Source: Phytohabitans maris (GTDB lineage Bacteria > Actinomycetota > Actinomycetes > Mycobacteriales > Micromonosporaceae). Taken from it: DNA of 41,521 nt. Every line of letters starts with the position of its first letter. The first letter of the stretch is position 1. The translations under genes were made by a program, and so were the position numbers. The notes beneath the pieces are model-generated. The model did not search any database and was not told where the DNA came from. It saw only the letters and a list, made by a program, of their open reading frames with translations. This document shows, one piece after another, positions 32,894-41,521 of the stretch. The stretch is from NCBI RefSeq assembly GCF_031085175.1, contig NZ_JAVHUY010000068.1, positions 1 to 41,521 of the forward strand. Reading direction: 5' to 3'.

Positions 32894-34191
32894 CTGGGTG
32901 TCTTCCACATTGGACCGTCCGGGTAGGCGTAGTCGACCAGCGTCTCCGGCCGCATGGTAGCGCTGAAGCCGGGCGCGGTCGGCGTGACGTACCGGCCGGC
33001 CCGCACGACGACCGGGTCGACGAAGTGCTCGTGCAGGTGGTCCACGTACTCGATGACCCGGTCGTCCAGGCTCGCCGAGACGGCCACGAAGTCGAACATG
33101 GACAGATGCTGGACCAGCTCGCAGAGCCCCACCCCGCCGGCGTGCGGGCAGACCGGCACGCCGTACTTGGCGGCCAGCAACAGGATCGCCACGTTTTCGT
33201 TGACGCCGGCGACCCGGGCCGCGTCGATCTGCACGTACGACACGGCACCGAGCTGGAGCAGCTGCTTGAAGACGACGCGGTTTTGCACGTGCTCGCCGGT
33301 GGCCACCCCGATCGGCGCGATCTGGCGGGCGATCGTGGCGTGGCCGAGCACGTCGTCGGGGCTGGTCGGCTCCTCCACCCACCACGGCTCGAACTCGGCG
33401 AGCGCGCGTACCCACTCGACGGCCGGGCCGACGTCCCACCGCTGGTTTGCGTCGATGGCGATGCGCACGTCCGGCCCGCAGGCGTCGCGGGCGATCCGCA
33501 TCCGCCGCAGGTCGTCCGCGAGGTCGTCGCCGACCTTGAGCTTGACCTGTGAGAAGCCCTGCTCGATCGCTTCCTTGCAGAGGCGGCGCAGCTTGTCGTC
33601 GTCGTAGCCGAGCCAGCCGGGCGAGGTGGTGTAGGCGGGGTAGCCGGCGGCGAGCAGCGCCTCCTCCCGCTCGGCGCGGCCGGGCTCGGCGCGGCGCAGG
33701 ATGTCGAGCGCCTCGTCGGGGGTGAGCGCGTCGCTCAGGTACCGGAAGTCGACCAGGGCGACCAGCTCCTCGGGCGACATGCGGGACAGCAGCCGCCACA
33801 GCGGCAGGCCGGCGCGCTTGGCCTTGAGGTCCCAGAGGGCGTTGACCACGGCGGCGACCGCCATGTGCATCACGCCCTTCTCCGGGCCGAGCCAGCGCAG
33901 CTGCGAGTCGTGCACGAGCTCCCGCCACACCCCGCCGAGGTCGCCGAGGGTGGCCTCCAGGGGGCGGCCGACCAGGTACGGCGCGAGGGCCGCGATCGCC
34001 GCGGACTGCACGTCGTTGCCGCGGCCGATGGTGAACGCGAAGCCGTGCCCCTCGTGGCCGTCCGGCGCGTCGGTGCGGAGCACCACGTAGGAGGCGGAGT
34101 AGTCGGGATCGGGGTTCATCGCGTCGGAGCCGTCCAGCTCCCGGGACGTCGGGAACCGGATGTCGTAGGTGTCCAGCGCGACGATCCTCAT
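32890..34191 (-). CDS. Enolase-superfamily L-fuconate dehydratase
   Basis: A 433-residue acid-sugar dehydratase of the mandelate racemase branch. Catalytic residues fall almost exactly where Xanthomonas FucD has them: Lys217/Lys219 (VKLKVG), Asp247 (IDANQRW), Glu273 (WVEEPTSP), then Glu in ATGEHVQN and His in [11 protein letters not shown]. The long capping loop [17 protein letters not shown] is also characteristic of L-fuconate dehydratase. ATG 34191 lacks a strong ribosome site, and the region just upstream looks like a promoter with an operator, so a leaderless or short-leader mRNA is possible. First gene of the operon running to 28506. Confidence 0.92.
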   Translation of the reverse strand: MRIVALDTYDIRFPTSRELDGSDAMNPDPDYSASYVVLRTDAPDGHEGHGFAFTIGRGNDVQSAAIAALAPYLVGRPLEATLGDLGGVWRELVHDSQLRWLGPEKGVMHMAVAAVVNALWDLKAKRAGLPLWRLLSRMSPEELVALVDFRYLSDALTPDEALDILRRAEPGRAEREEALLAAGYPAYTTSPGWLGYDDDKLRRLCKEAIEQGFSQVKLKVGDDLADDLRRMRIARDACGPDVRIAIDANQRWDVGPAVEWVRALAEFEPWWVEEPTSPDDVLGHATIARQIAPIGVATGEHVQNRVVFKQLLQLGAVSYVQIDAARVAGVNENVAILLLAAKYGVPVCPHAGGVGLCELVQHLSMFDFVAVSASLDDRVIEYVDHLHEHFVDPVVVRAGRYVTPTAPGFSATMRPETLVDYAYPDGPMWKTPR

Positions 34192-34202
34192 ACATCCGAT
34201 GT
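34192..34202 (-). promoter_or_regulatory. Candidate GntR operator at the fucose-type operon start
   Basis: ACATC-C-GATGT, an 11-bp palindrome, directly precedes ATG 34191. On the minus strand GATAAA, a possible -10, lies just upstream (about 34203-34208), with TTGTGC farther back at a short 15-bp spacing. Binding here would cover the transcription start. A similar CTCCGATGTC lies before the AKR gene at about 32126-32135. Confidence 0.4.
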
Positions 34203-34311
34203 TTATCAGCCGCCAGAGGTCGGCACAAGGGCCACGGCGGGCGAGAATCGCCGGCCCCTCCGACGTTACCGCGATCGCGTGCTCGTACGACCCGGTGGCG
34301 TCGCCGCGGCT

Positions 34312-34317
34312 TAGGGT
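34312..34317 (+). promoter_or_regulatory. Leaderless-type -10 box before the LtrA-like gene
   Basis: TAGGGT ends 7 bases before GTG 34325, the spacing expected if transcription starts at the initiation codon. No -35 consensus is visible. Confidence 0.4.
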
Positions 34318-34324
34318 GTCGATC

Positions 34325-35515
34325 GTGACCCACACGCCAGCGAGACGCCCCTGGTACCGGCCGATGGTGGCCCGCCGCCCGGACGAGCCGCACCGCGCCT
34401 CGACGCCGCTCGAGCTCTTCTTCGACCTGTGTTTCGTGGTCGCGGTCGCGCAGGCGGCGGCCCAGCTGCACCACGACGTCGCCGAGGACCACATCGGGCA
34501 CGCGGTGCCCAGCTACCTGATGGTGTTCTTCGCGATCTGGTGGGCCTGGATGAACTTCACCTGGTTCGCCTCCGCCTACGACACCGACGACGACCTGTAC
34601 CGGATCACCACGCTCGTACAGGTCACCGGCGCCCTGGTGCTGGCCGCGGGAGTGCCGCGCGCGTTCGCGGACGCCGACTTCTCCGTGATCACGTACGGCT
34701 ACGTGCTCATGCGACTCGCCATGGTCGCGCAGTGGCTGCGGGTCGCCCGCACCGACGTGCATCCGGGGCGGCGGGCGTGCGGCCGGCGGTACGCGATCGG
34801 CATCGCGCTGGTCCAGGTCGGCTGGGTGCTGCGCCTCGCGCTCCCGGACGACCTGCTCGTCCCCGGTTTCCTGGTGCTGGTGCTGGCCGAGCTCGCGGTG
34901 CCGATCTGGGCCGAGCGGGTCGCCGAGACGACGTGGCATCCGGAGCACATCGCCGAGCGGTACGGGCTGTTCACGATCATCGTGCTCGGCGAGTCGATCC
35001 TGGCCGCGGGCATCGCCGTACAGAGCGCGGTCGACGAGCACAAGGAGCTGGCCGGGCTGCTGTGGGGCGCCGGCGCCGGGATCGTGATCGTGTTCGGGAT
35101 GTGGTGGCTCTACTTCGACCGCCCGGCCGGCGGCCTGCTCACGTCGATGCGGGTCGCCCTCTTCTGGGGGTACGGCCACTACCTGATCTTCGCGTCGGCC
35201 GCGGCCGTCGGCGCCGGGCTGTCGGTGGCCGTCGACCACGAGATCCACGAGGCGCACCTGGGCGGTGTCGCGGTGGGGTACGCGGTGGCGGTGCCGGTCG
35301 CCCTGTACCTGTCCAGCGTCTGGCTCCTGCACGTACGCCCGCACCAGCACGGGCTGATCGTCGCCGCCTACCCCGTGGCCGCCGTGCTGGCGCTGCTCGC
35401 GCCGCTGACCCCCGCGCCGGTACCGGCGGTGGCGCTCCTGGTGGCCGCGCTGGTGGCGGTGACGGTGGCCGCCGCCCACCTGGAGAACCGCCCGGCGGTC
35501 GGCAGCACCCCGTGA
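34325..35515 (+). CDS. LtrA-like (low temperature requirement A) membrane protein
   Basis: A 396-residue polytopic membrane protein of the LtrA family. The N-terminal signature [20 protein letters not shown] is diagnostic, followed by about ten hydrophobic segments, including [20 protein letters not shown] and [18 protein letters not shown], with a repeated architecture typical of the family. GTG 34325 is chosen for the leaderless -10 box; GTG 34316 is an alternative. LtrA was first linked to growth of Listeria at low temperature, but its biochemical role is unknown. The gene diverges from the fucose-type operon and converges with the 85-residue gene across 7 bp. Confidence 0.88.
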   Translation: MTHTPARRPWYRPMVARRPDEPHRASTPLELFFDLCFVVAVAQAAAQLHHDVAEDHIGHAVPSYLMVFFAIWWAWMNFTWFASAYDTDDDLYRITTLVQVTGALVLAAGVPRAFADADFSVITYGYVLMRLAMVAQWLRVARTDVHPGRRACGRRYAIGIALVQVGWVLRLALPDDLLVPGFLVLVLAELAVPIWAERVAETTWHPEHIAERYGLFTIIVLGESILAAGIAVQSAVDEHKELAGLLWGAGAGIVIVFGMWWLYFDRPAGGLLTSMRVALFWGYGHYLIFASAAAVGAGLSVAVDHEIHEAHLGGVAVGYAVAVPVALYLSSVWLLHVRPHQHGLIVAAYPVAAVLALLAPLTPAPVPAVALLVAALVAVTVAAAHLENRPAVGSTP

Positions 35516-35522
35516 CCCGCGC

Positions 35523-35780
35523 TCAGGCCGGGGGCGCCGCCCGGGGCCGCGGCACCGGCACCTCCCAGAGGCGGGCGGCCGCGACCGGGTCGACGGTGAC
35601 CTGGCGGGCGCGGCGCAGCAGCAGGTGGTCGGCGATCCGCCAGAGGGTGTCCTCGACGGCCGCGAGATCCGCCGCGTCCAGGTCGGGCCGCCGCCGCGCG
35701 AGCCGGTCCCGCTCGGTACGCACGATCACCGCGACCCGGCCGGCGAGGTCGTCGTGCCAGCAGCCACCTTCGATCGACAC
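35523..35780 (-). CDS. Small 85-residue helical protein of unknown function
   Basis: GTG 35780 gives a short protein with one charged helical hairpin (AVIVRTERDRLARRRPDLD, then LAAVEDTLWRIADHLLLRR). The pattern recalls the dimerisation helices of glutamyl-tRNA reductase, where a Leu-Pro-Asp-Leu turn is followed by an Ile-x-x-x-Leu-Leu helix; this resemblance is by eye and may be superficial. The tail is Pro/Arg-rich. Codon bias supports coding. The palindrome at 35792-35812 carries a TAGTAT -10-like box 12 bases upstream, so the gene is probably controlled together with the copper-storage gene. Confidence 0.6.
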   Translation of the reverse strand: MSIEGGCWHDDLAGRVAVIVRTERDRLARRRPDLDAADLAAVEDTLWRIADHLLLRRARQVTVDPVAAARLWEVPVPRPRAAPPA

Positions 35781-35791
35781 GCTAGCACTCT

Positions 35792-35812
35792 AATACTACC
35801 CGCCGTAGTATT
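35792..35812. promoter_or_regulatory. Palindromic operator between the 85-aa gene and Csp3-like gene
   Basis: AATACTAC and GTAGTATT form perfect 8-bp arms around CCGCC. Each arm contains TAGTAT read outward, a possible -10 for either direction. The TACTAC/GTAGTA dyad resembles BlaI/MecI/CopY-family sites as I remember them. No such regulator gene is in the window. Confidence 0.5.
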
Positions 35813-35950
35813 CACCGCCCCCAAGGGAAGACCGGTGCCCACCTCCCCGCTCCGTAGCTTCCTGAGTGGCTGCCGGCGCCACCGTTACCCGCCGCGTGGG
35901 TCGGGTACCCCTTCTCGGAAGGACGACTCCGCGAGCGGAAGGAGAACCTG

Positions 35951-36358
35951 ATGGGTCACGCGAGCGCGATGCTGGAAACCCATCCGGACGGGTTGGCCGG
36001 CGTCGACCAAGGGCTGGTCACGCGCTGCGTCGAGGCGTGTCTCGACTGCGCGCAGGCGTGTACCGCGTGCGCCGACGCGTGCCTGGCCGACGACATGGTC
36101 GCCGACCTCGTCCGCTGCGTAGCTCTCAACCTCAACTGCGCCGACATCTGCGACACCACCGGGCGGATGATGTCCCGGCCGACCGGCTTCGACGCCGCGG
36201 TCGCGCTGCGGACCGTCCAGGCGTGCGCCACCGTCTGCGCCACCTGCGCCTTCGAATGCGAGCGGCACGCGAGCCGGCACGAGCACTGCCGGGTCTGCGC
36301 CGAGGCCTGCCGCCGCTGCCAGCGGGCCTGCGAGGAGCTGCTCGCCGCCCTCGCCTGA
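35951..36358 (+). CDS. Csp3-like four-helix cytosolic copper storage protein
   Basis: A 135-residue protein with 18 cysteines, nearly all placed along helices in C-x3-C and C-x2-C patterns (CVEACLDCAQACTACADAC, QACATVCATCAFEC, CRVCAEACRRCQRACEELL). This is the signature of DUF326/Csp copper storage proteins, which line the inside of a four-helix bundle with Cys thiolates to hold many Cu(I) ions. No signal peptide or Tat motif, so it belongs to the cytosolic Csp3 type. His residues near the C-terminal helices (ERHASRHEHC) fit the entry site seen in Csp3. GGAAGGAG lies 6 bases before ATG 35951. Confidence 0.93.
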   Translation: MGHASAMLETHPDGLAGVDQGLVTRCVEACLDCAQACTACADACLADDMVADLVRCVALNLNCADICDTTGRMMSRPTGFDAAVALRTVQACATVCATCAFECERHASRHEHCRVCAEACRRCQRACEELLAALA

Positions 36359-36425
36359 GCCGCGCCGCCCGCCGCCCGCCCCGGCACGCGGCAGCGCCGC
36401 CCGGCCGGTTACCGGTGAGTGCGTT

Positions 36426-36431
36426 TAGGCT
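36426..36431 (+). promoter_or_regulatory. Leaderless-type -10 box before the Lrp/AsnC gene
   Basis: TAGGCT is followed by 7 bases and then GTG 36439. No -35 match. Confidence 0.4.
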
Positions 36432-36438
36432 GGTGGCG

Positions 36439-36870
36439 GTGGATGAGATGGACTGGGCGCTCCTGCGCGAGCTGCAGCGCGACGCCCGGCTTTCGTACAG
36501 CGAACTGTCCCGCCGCGTGCACCTCTCCCCGCCCGCGGTGGCGGAGCGGGTACGGCGGCTGGAGCGGATCGGCGTGGTGACCGGCTACCACGCGCACGTC
36601 GACCTGGCCAAGGCCGGCCGCCACGTGGTCGCCGTGATCCGGATGTCCTGCTACGGCGCGAAGTGCGTACTCCGCGACCCGGACGTCGCCACCTGGCCGG
36701 AGGTGCTGGAGATCCACCGGGTCACCGGCGACGCCTGCTGCATCCTGAAGGTGGCGACGGGCGCCATGGAGGACTTCGAGACGGTCATCGACCGGCTGGC
36801 GCCGTACGGGCAGCCCTCCAGCACGATGGTCCTCTCCACGCCCCTCTCCTGGCGCCCGGTCGACCCCTGA
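36439..36870 (+). CDS. Lrp/AsnC-family transcriptional regulator
   Basis: A 143-residue regulator. The N-terminal HTH is typical (MDWALLRELQRDARLSYSEL, then VHLSPPAVAERVRRLERIGV). The C-terminal RAM/ligand domain spans about 65-140 (VVAVIRMSCY, VTGDACCILKVAT, then the final GQPSSTMVLSTPL strand). Several GTG codons (36415, 36433, 36439) and ATG 36448 are in frame; GTG 36439 is preferred because TAGGCT lies 7 bases upstream. Such regulators respond to amino acids and form octamers. The gene is single and converges with asd across 3 bp; control of a target outside the window is possible. Confidence 0.9.
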   Translation: MDEMDWALLRELQRDARLSYSELSRRVHLSPPAVAERVRRLERIGVVTGYHAHVDLAKAGRHVVAVIRMSCYGAKCVLRDPDVATWPEVLEIHRVTGDACCILKVATGAMEDFETVIDRLAPYGQPSSTMVLSTPLSWRPVDP

Positions 36871-36873
36871 CCC

Positions 36874-37956
<1,083 letters not shown>

Positions 37957-38038
37957 TTACCGGTGACGGCAGGCCGGAAATGGGCCGCGAAATGTCGGAC
38001 GGGTACGGCACTATGGGGCCGTTCCGGAAGGGGTGATG

Positions 38039-38992
38039 ATGGAAATCGCGATCGAGGCAGAAGGCCTCGTCAAGAAATATGGCGCCGTGGTGGCGCTCGA
38101 CGGCTTCGATCTTTCGGTGCCGCAGGGCACGGTGATGGGCCTGCTCGGGCCCAACGGGGCCGGCAAGACCACCGCGGTCCGGGTGTTCACCACGCTGCTC
38201 AAGCCGGACGCCGGCCGGGCCCGGGTCGCCGGACTCGACGTGGTCGCCGACGCGCGCCGCCTGCGCGGCCTGATCGGCCTCTCCGGGCAGTACGCGGCGG
38301 TCGACGAGCACCTCACCGGCTTCGAAAACCTCGACATGGTGGGCCGCCTCTACGGCTTCACGGCCAAGGCGAGCCGGGAGCGGGCGCGGGCGCTGCTCGC
38401 CCGGTTCGACCTGGAGGACGCCGCCGACCGCCCGGTAAAGGGGTACTCGGGGGGCATGCGGCGCCGCCTCGACCTGGCCGGGGCGCTGGTCGCCCAGCCG
38501 CCGGTGCTGTTCCTCGACGAGCCCACCACCGGGCTCGACCCGCGCAGCCGCCTCGGCATGTGGGATGTGATCTCCGAGCTCGTCGCGGCCGGCAGCACGC
38601 TGCTGCTCACCACGCAGTATCTCGAGGAGGCCGACCACCTGGCCAGCCGGATCGCGGTGATCGACCACGGCAAGGTGATCGCGCTCGGCACCTCCGACGA
38701 CCTGAAAAACCAGGTCGGTGGCGAGCGGCTGGAGCTGACCGTCAGCACGCCCGCCGACATCGACAGTGCCCGCGCGGTGCTCGCCCCGCTCGCCTCCGGC
38801 GAGATCACCGTCGACGAGCCGGCCCGCCGCGTCACCGTCCCGGTGACCGGTGGCGCGTCCGCGCTGATGGAGAGCCTGCGGCGGCTCGACGCCGAGGCCG
38901 TCAAGGTGCTCGACGTGGGGCTGCGGCGGCCCAGCCTCGACGACGTGTTCCTGACGCTGACCGGCCACGCCGCTGAGGAGGAGTCGTCGTGA
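38039..38992 (+). CDS. ABC exporter ATPase, DrrA-like
   Basis: A 317-residue daunorubicin-resistance-type ATP-binding protein. Walker A GPNGAGKTT, Q-loop region SGQYAAVDEHLTG, signature YSGGMRRRLDLAG, Walker B LFLDEPTTGLDPR and switch TTQYLEEAD are intact. The C-terminal 90 residues carry the DrrA-type extension ending RRPSLDDVFLTLTG. Of three adjacent starts, ATG 38039 is best placed, 5 bases after GGAAGGGG (38026-38033). Its stop overlaps the permease GTG. It powers export of an unknown hydrophobic compound or drug; no biosynthetic gene cluster is adjacent. Confidence 0.95.
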   Translation: MEIAIEAEGLVKKYGAVVALDGFDLSVPQGTVMGLLGPNGAGKTTAVRVFTTLLKPDAGRARVAGLDVVADARRLRGLIGLSGQYAAVDEHLTGFENLDMVGRLYGFTAKASRERARALLARFDLEDAADRPVKGYSGGMRRRLDLAGALVAQPPVLFLDEPTTGLDPRSRLGMWDVISELVAAGSTLLLTTQYLEEADHLASRIAVIDHGKVIALGTSDDLKNQVGGERLELTVSTPADIDSARAVLAPLASGEITVDEPARRVTVPVTGGASALMESLRRLDAEAVKVLDVGLRRPSLDDVFLTLTGHAAEEESS

Positions 38993-39813
38993 CGACCGAG
39001 TCCATGTTGGCCAACCCGGCCTTCAAGCCACTGCGCGACGGCATCACCGTCGCGCGGCGCAACCTCATCAAAATCAAGCGGGTACCGGACCTGCTGGTCT
39101 TCACCACGCTTTCGCCCATCATGTTCGTGCTGCTGTTCGCATACGTCTTCGGCAGCGCGATCGACGTTCCCGGCGTCTCCTACCGGGAGTACCTGATGGC
39201 CGGCATCTTCACCCAGACGATGCTCTTCGGGTCGACGCTGACCGGATACGGCCTGGCCGAAGACATCCAGAAGGGGATCGTCGACCGCTTCCGCTCCCTG
39301 CCGATGGCCCGCTCCGCCCTGCTGGTGGGCCGCACGACGAGCGACCTGGTCAACAACGTCATCGTCATCATCGTGATGTCGGTGACCGGCCTGATCGTCG
39401 GCTGGCGCATCCACTCCTCCCCGCTGGAGGCACTGGGCGGCTTCGCGCTGCTGCTGCTGTTCGCGTACGCGTTCTCGTGGGTGTTCGCGGTGGTCGGCCT
39501 CTCGGTGCGCAGCCCCGAGGTGGTCAACAACGCCAGCTTCATCTTCATCTTCCCGCTGACGTTCATCGCCAACACGTTCGTGGGCGTGACCGACCTGCCC
39601 GGCCCGCTCAAGGCGTTCGCCGAGTGGAACCCGGTCTCCGCGGTGACCCAGGCCGCCCGCGACCTGTTCGGCAACACCAACCCGGCCGTGCCCCAGCCGG
39701 ACGCGTGGCCGCTGCGGCACCCGGTGTTCACGAGCCTGGCGTGGGTGGTGGTGCTGCTGATCGTGTCGGTGCCACTGGCCGTCAACCGCTACAAGAAGGC
39801 CGCCTCCCGCTGA
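38989..39813 (+). CDS. ABC-2 type exporter permease, DrrB-like
   Basis: A 274-residue membrane partner of the preceding ATPase, coupled by the GTGA overlap at 38989. Six hydrophobic segments are visible, the first at LVFTTLSPIMFVLLFAYVFG and the last at SLAWVVVLLIVSVPLAV. The family motif between helices 2 and 3 (EDIQKGIVDRFRSLPMARSA) and the later NTFVGVTDLPGPLKAFAEWN loop with NPVSAVTQAARDLF are typical of ABC-2/DrrB permeases. Normal full length. No third component is present. Confidence 0.94.
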   Translation: MTTESMLANPAFKPLRDGITVARRNLIKIKRVPDLLVFTTLSPIMFVLLFAYVFGSAIDVPGVSYREYLMAGIFTQTMLFGSTLTGYGLAEDIQKGIVDRFRSLPMARSALLVGRTTSDLVNNVIVIIVMSVTGLIVGWRIHSSPLEALGGFALLLLFAYAFSWVFAVVGLSVRSPEVVNNASFIFIFPLTFIANTFVGVTDLPGPLKAFAEWNPVSAVTQAARDLFGNTNPAVPQPDAWPLRHPVFTSLAWVVVLLIVSVPLAVNRYKKAASR

Positions 39814-39951
39814 CCGCGCCCGCCTGCCCGTTCGGTCCGTCCGCGGCCCCAGCCGGCCCGCGGGCACCGGCGCCCGCTCGGGGCAGGCGGGCATGTGTCG
39901 TCCGCCGGCCTACAGAGCTGCCCCGCCTACGCTCCCAGCGCCGCGATCGGT

Positions 39952-39999
39952 GATCGTGGTACTTCGGTGCCCCTGGAGGGGCACCGAAGTACCACGATC
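39952..39999. repeat. 48-bp near-continuous perfect palindrome (23-bp arms)
   Basis: Arms 39952-39974 (begins GATCGTGGTACTTCGGTGCC) and 39977-39999 are exact complements around GG. It lies 138 bp after the permease stop. It could end transcription of both convergent units, but there is no T-run and the arms are longer than a terminator needs; a dispersed palindromic element is as likely. Confidence 0.75.
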
Positions 40000-40138
40000 C
40001 GCCGCTCCCCGCCACCGGCGGGCGCCGCCCCACGCGGCGGTGCCCAACCGGGCGGGCCGCCGCCCGCGCGCCCGCGGAGCCCCCGCGGGCCCCCCAACAA
40101 CCACGCTCCGCCGCTCCCCGCCACCGGCGGGCGCCGCC
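39991..40138. repeat. 39-bp direct repeat, two copies
   Basis: Copies at 39991-40029 and 40100-40138 begin ACCACGMTCCGCCGCTCC and differ at one base (A or C at the seventh position). Both are followed by a short GCCGCC...GCGGCG hairpin and an AACCGG stretch, so the repeated unit is longer but degenerate (about 70 bp). The first copy overlaps the right arm of the 48-bp palindrome. Confidence 0.8.
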
Positions 40139-40184
40139 AAAGGCGGCGTTCCAGAACCGGCCGGCACGCCGACCGCGACGCTGC

Positions 40185-41521
40185 TCAGCGCCAGCCGTCG
40201 TCCCGGCTCGACTGGTACGAGTCCGGAGCGGCCGGGCCACGACCGCGGCCCTCCCCGGCCGGGCGCGCGCGACCGTCGCCCGAGGGGCGGGCACGGCGGT
40301 CGCCGGGCGCGTAGCGGCCGTCGCCGGGCGCCGCGTAGTGGCCGTCCATGCCTTGGCCGCCGGATGGGCGGCGCTGGGCTGGTAACCGGTGTTCGGGCGG
40401 CGGGTAACCCTCCGCCTCCCGCGGTGGGTAGCCCTCCCCCGGCGGCTGCCGGACCGGACGCCCACCGCCGGCCCGACCGTCCCGCTGACCCGGGCCCAAC
40501 CGCTCGCCACCGGCCCGACCACCTGCGGCCGGGCGCTCGCCACGCGCCTGACCGGAGGGCGGGCGCTCGCCGCCGGCCCGACCATCCCGCTGGCCCGGCA
40601 CGGGGCGCTCGCCGCGCGCCTGACTGGGAGCCGGACGCTCGCCGCCGGCCCGACCGCCTAGCGCCGGGCGCTCGCCGGGGGCCGGACGCTCGCCGGACGA
40701 CCGGCCGTCCCGCTGGCCGGACGCCGGGCGCTCGCCGCGTGACCGGTCGTCGGGGCGGGCCGGGCGGTCGGGAATGGGTGGCGGGTAGTAGTCGACCGGC
40801 GCGCCGTGGCCGTTCGCCGGGCGCGGCCCGGACGGCGGACGCGGCCCGCGGCGCCCGCTCTGCTCGAACGGCGGAGGGTCGGCCGGACGGTAGATCCCGT
40901 CCGACACCTCAGCGCGACCGGCCTCACGACGCTCCGAAGGCGCCCCGCCGCGACCCGCCCCGGAACGCCCGGACGGCGCCTCGTCGCGCCCCGCCATCCG
41001 GCGGCCATCCGGCGGCGGACGCTCACCCGAGCGGCGGCGGGCTTCCTCGGCGGCCATGCCGTCCTCCGCTGGCCACGTGCGCCCGTCCGCGGGGCGACGC
41101 GGACCCGGCACGCGAACACCAGCCACCGCGCCGTCGTCCCCGGACCAGAGACGCTCGTCAGCGGGGCGGCGCGGACCCGGCCCGCGACCACCGGCCGCCG
41201 CACCGTCCTCCGCGGACCACACGCGCTCGTCAGCGGGGCGGCGCGCGCCCGGCGGGCGGCCGCCACCGTTCGCTCCCCGCTCGTCGGCCCCCGGCCGGAG
41301 ACCCTCCAGCCAGTCATCGCCGTCGTCCGCCGCGCCAGCGCCGCCCGACCGACCGGCACGACCACCGCCACTGCCCCGACGCCCGCGAACACGATCCTCA
41401 TCCACCGGCACGCCAAGGCCGTCGTCGTCCAGTGCGCCAGCACGACCGGCGGCAGCCGGCGGGCCGGCGCGACGCCCGCGGGCAAGGCCGTCGTCCAGCG
41501 GGGCGGCGGCAGCCGCGCCGC
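40185..41521 (-). CDS. C-terminal part of a repetitive, probably disordered protein (partial)
   Basis: At least 445 codons, open through the right edge, so the true start lies outside; GTG 41411 is only an internal possibility. The sequence is dominated by Gly, Arg, Pro, Ala, Asp and Glu with almost no hydrophobic runs. Repeats include RRPADERxW plus SAEDGAAAG-type units (three copies, about 41070-41250) and many GERPA/GQRDGRAGGERP units (about 40490-40740). A segment YYPPPIPDRPARPDD and the ending SYQSSRDDGWR are the only less repetitive parts. It resembles the disordered tails of actinobacterial cell-division or membrane-associated proteins, but I cannot name it. Strand choice rests on the acidic/basic balance and high GC3 in this frame. 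Confidence 0.6.
   Translation of the reverse strand, partial: GAAAAAPLDDGLARGRRAGPPAAAGRAGALDDDGLGVPVDEDRVRGRRGSGGGRAGRSGGAGAADDGDDWLEGLRPGADERGANGGGRPPGARRPADERVWSAEDGAAAGGRGPGPRRPADERLWSGDDGAVAGVRVPGPRRPADGRTWPAEDGMAAEEARRRSGERPPPDGRRMAGRDEAPSGRSGAGRGGAPSERREAGRAEVSDGIYRPADPPPFEQSGRRGPRPPSGPRPANGHGAPVDYYPPPIPDRPARPDDRSRGERPASGQRDGRSSGERPAPGERPALGGRAGGERPAPSQARGERPVPGQRDGRAGGERPPSGQARGERPAAGGRAGGERLGPGQRDGRAGGGRPVRQPPGEGYPPREAEGYPPPEHRLPAQRRPSGGQGMDGHYAAPGDGRYAPGDRRARPSGDGRARPAGEGRGRGPAAPDSYQSSRDDGWR

Larger units (their letters stand above)
39814..40184. other. 371-bp gene-free region with palindromes and direct repeats
   Basis: Separates convergent genes. It contains the 48-bp hairpin (39952-39999), a 39-bp direct repeat in two copies, and further GC-rich hairpins such as GCCGCC/GGCGGC just after each copy. 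Open frames here read through repeats and look non-coding. Confidence 0.65.

Noticed and set aside
30297-33248. 983-codon minus-strand frame spanning several genes
   Set aside because: Only the last 284 codons (fuconolactonase) are real; the rest is an out-of-phase reading of the AKR, SDR and dehydratase genes.
35891-35915. GGGTACCC and neighbouring GTGGGT as a CsoR operator for the copper gene
   Set aside because: The dyad is only 8 bp and lacks the extended G/C-tract symmetry of known CsoR sites; the 35792-35812 palindrome is a better candidate.
39814-40184. Open minus-strand frames (about 65-85 codons) across the repeat region
   Set aside because: They read the inverted and direct repeats twice, have no ribosome site and no plausible protein composition.

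Overview
The window reads as chromosome from a high-GC, Gram-positive filamentous actinobacterium. A Micromonosporaceae-like genus is my inference. The grounds are very high GC at third codon positions, frequent GTG starts, GTGA/ATGA gene overlaps, several TANNNT -10 boxes 6-7 bases before a start codon (leaderless style), cellulose-binding CBM2 modules, DUF222-HNH and DUF559 genes, and a mycobacterial Rv3032-type glucosyltransferase. I see no rRNA, tRNA, CRISPR array, transposase or phage gene.

Layout. 1-2963 (minus): alpha-glucan synthesis, an Rv3032-type GT4 enzyme coupled to glgB, which is cut by the left edge. 3239-4129: AbiEi/DUF559 protein followed by a 20-bp perfect hairpin. 4351-11917 (plus): a tight six-gene operon with a TetR regulator and its palindromic operator, a diiron ferritin-like protein, a fatty acyl-CoA reductase fused to a HAD domain, a zinc alcohol dehydrogenase, a LarA-like nickel-pincer enzyme and a PlsC acyltransferase. 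It looks like an uncharacterised lipid or fatty-alcohol pathway. 11959-16848 (minus): a small unknown protein, an RraA-like protein coupled to a MarR-GNAT fusion with a three-half-site operator, and a YfhO-like membrane protein. 17015-19502: a Ser/Thr kinase diverging from a secreted three-FN3 protein. 19511-22828: larE, larB and larC, the complete known route to the nickel-pincer nucleotide (NPN) cofactor that the LarA-like enzyme 8.5 kb upstream should need.

23002-28262: a DUF222-HNH protein, an SH3-like lipoprotein, and a divergent pair of secreted CBM2 proteins (metzincin protease; PQQ-type sugar dehydrogenase). 28506-34191 (minus): an operon for non-phosphorylative L-fucose (or related deoxysugar) catabolism with L-fuconate dehydratase, SDR, aldo-keto reductase, fuconolactonase, FCD-type GntR regulator and a second aldo-keto reductase. 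34325-39813: LtrA-like membrane protein, an 85-residue protein, an 18-cysteine copper-storage (Csp3-like) protein sharing a palindromic control region with it, an Lrp/AsnC regulator, asd, and a DrrA/DrrB-type ABC exporter. 39814-40184 holds palindromic and direct repeats. 40185 to the right edge is the C-terminal part of a repetitive, probably disordered protein.

The strongest candidate for something undescribed is the 4351-11917 operon combined with larEBC: an apparently NPN-dependent enzyme inside a fatty-acyl reduction/acyl-transfer cluster, with two LarA catalytic or substrate-binding residues replaced. All homology statements come from reading translations and remembered family motifs; no search was run.
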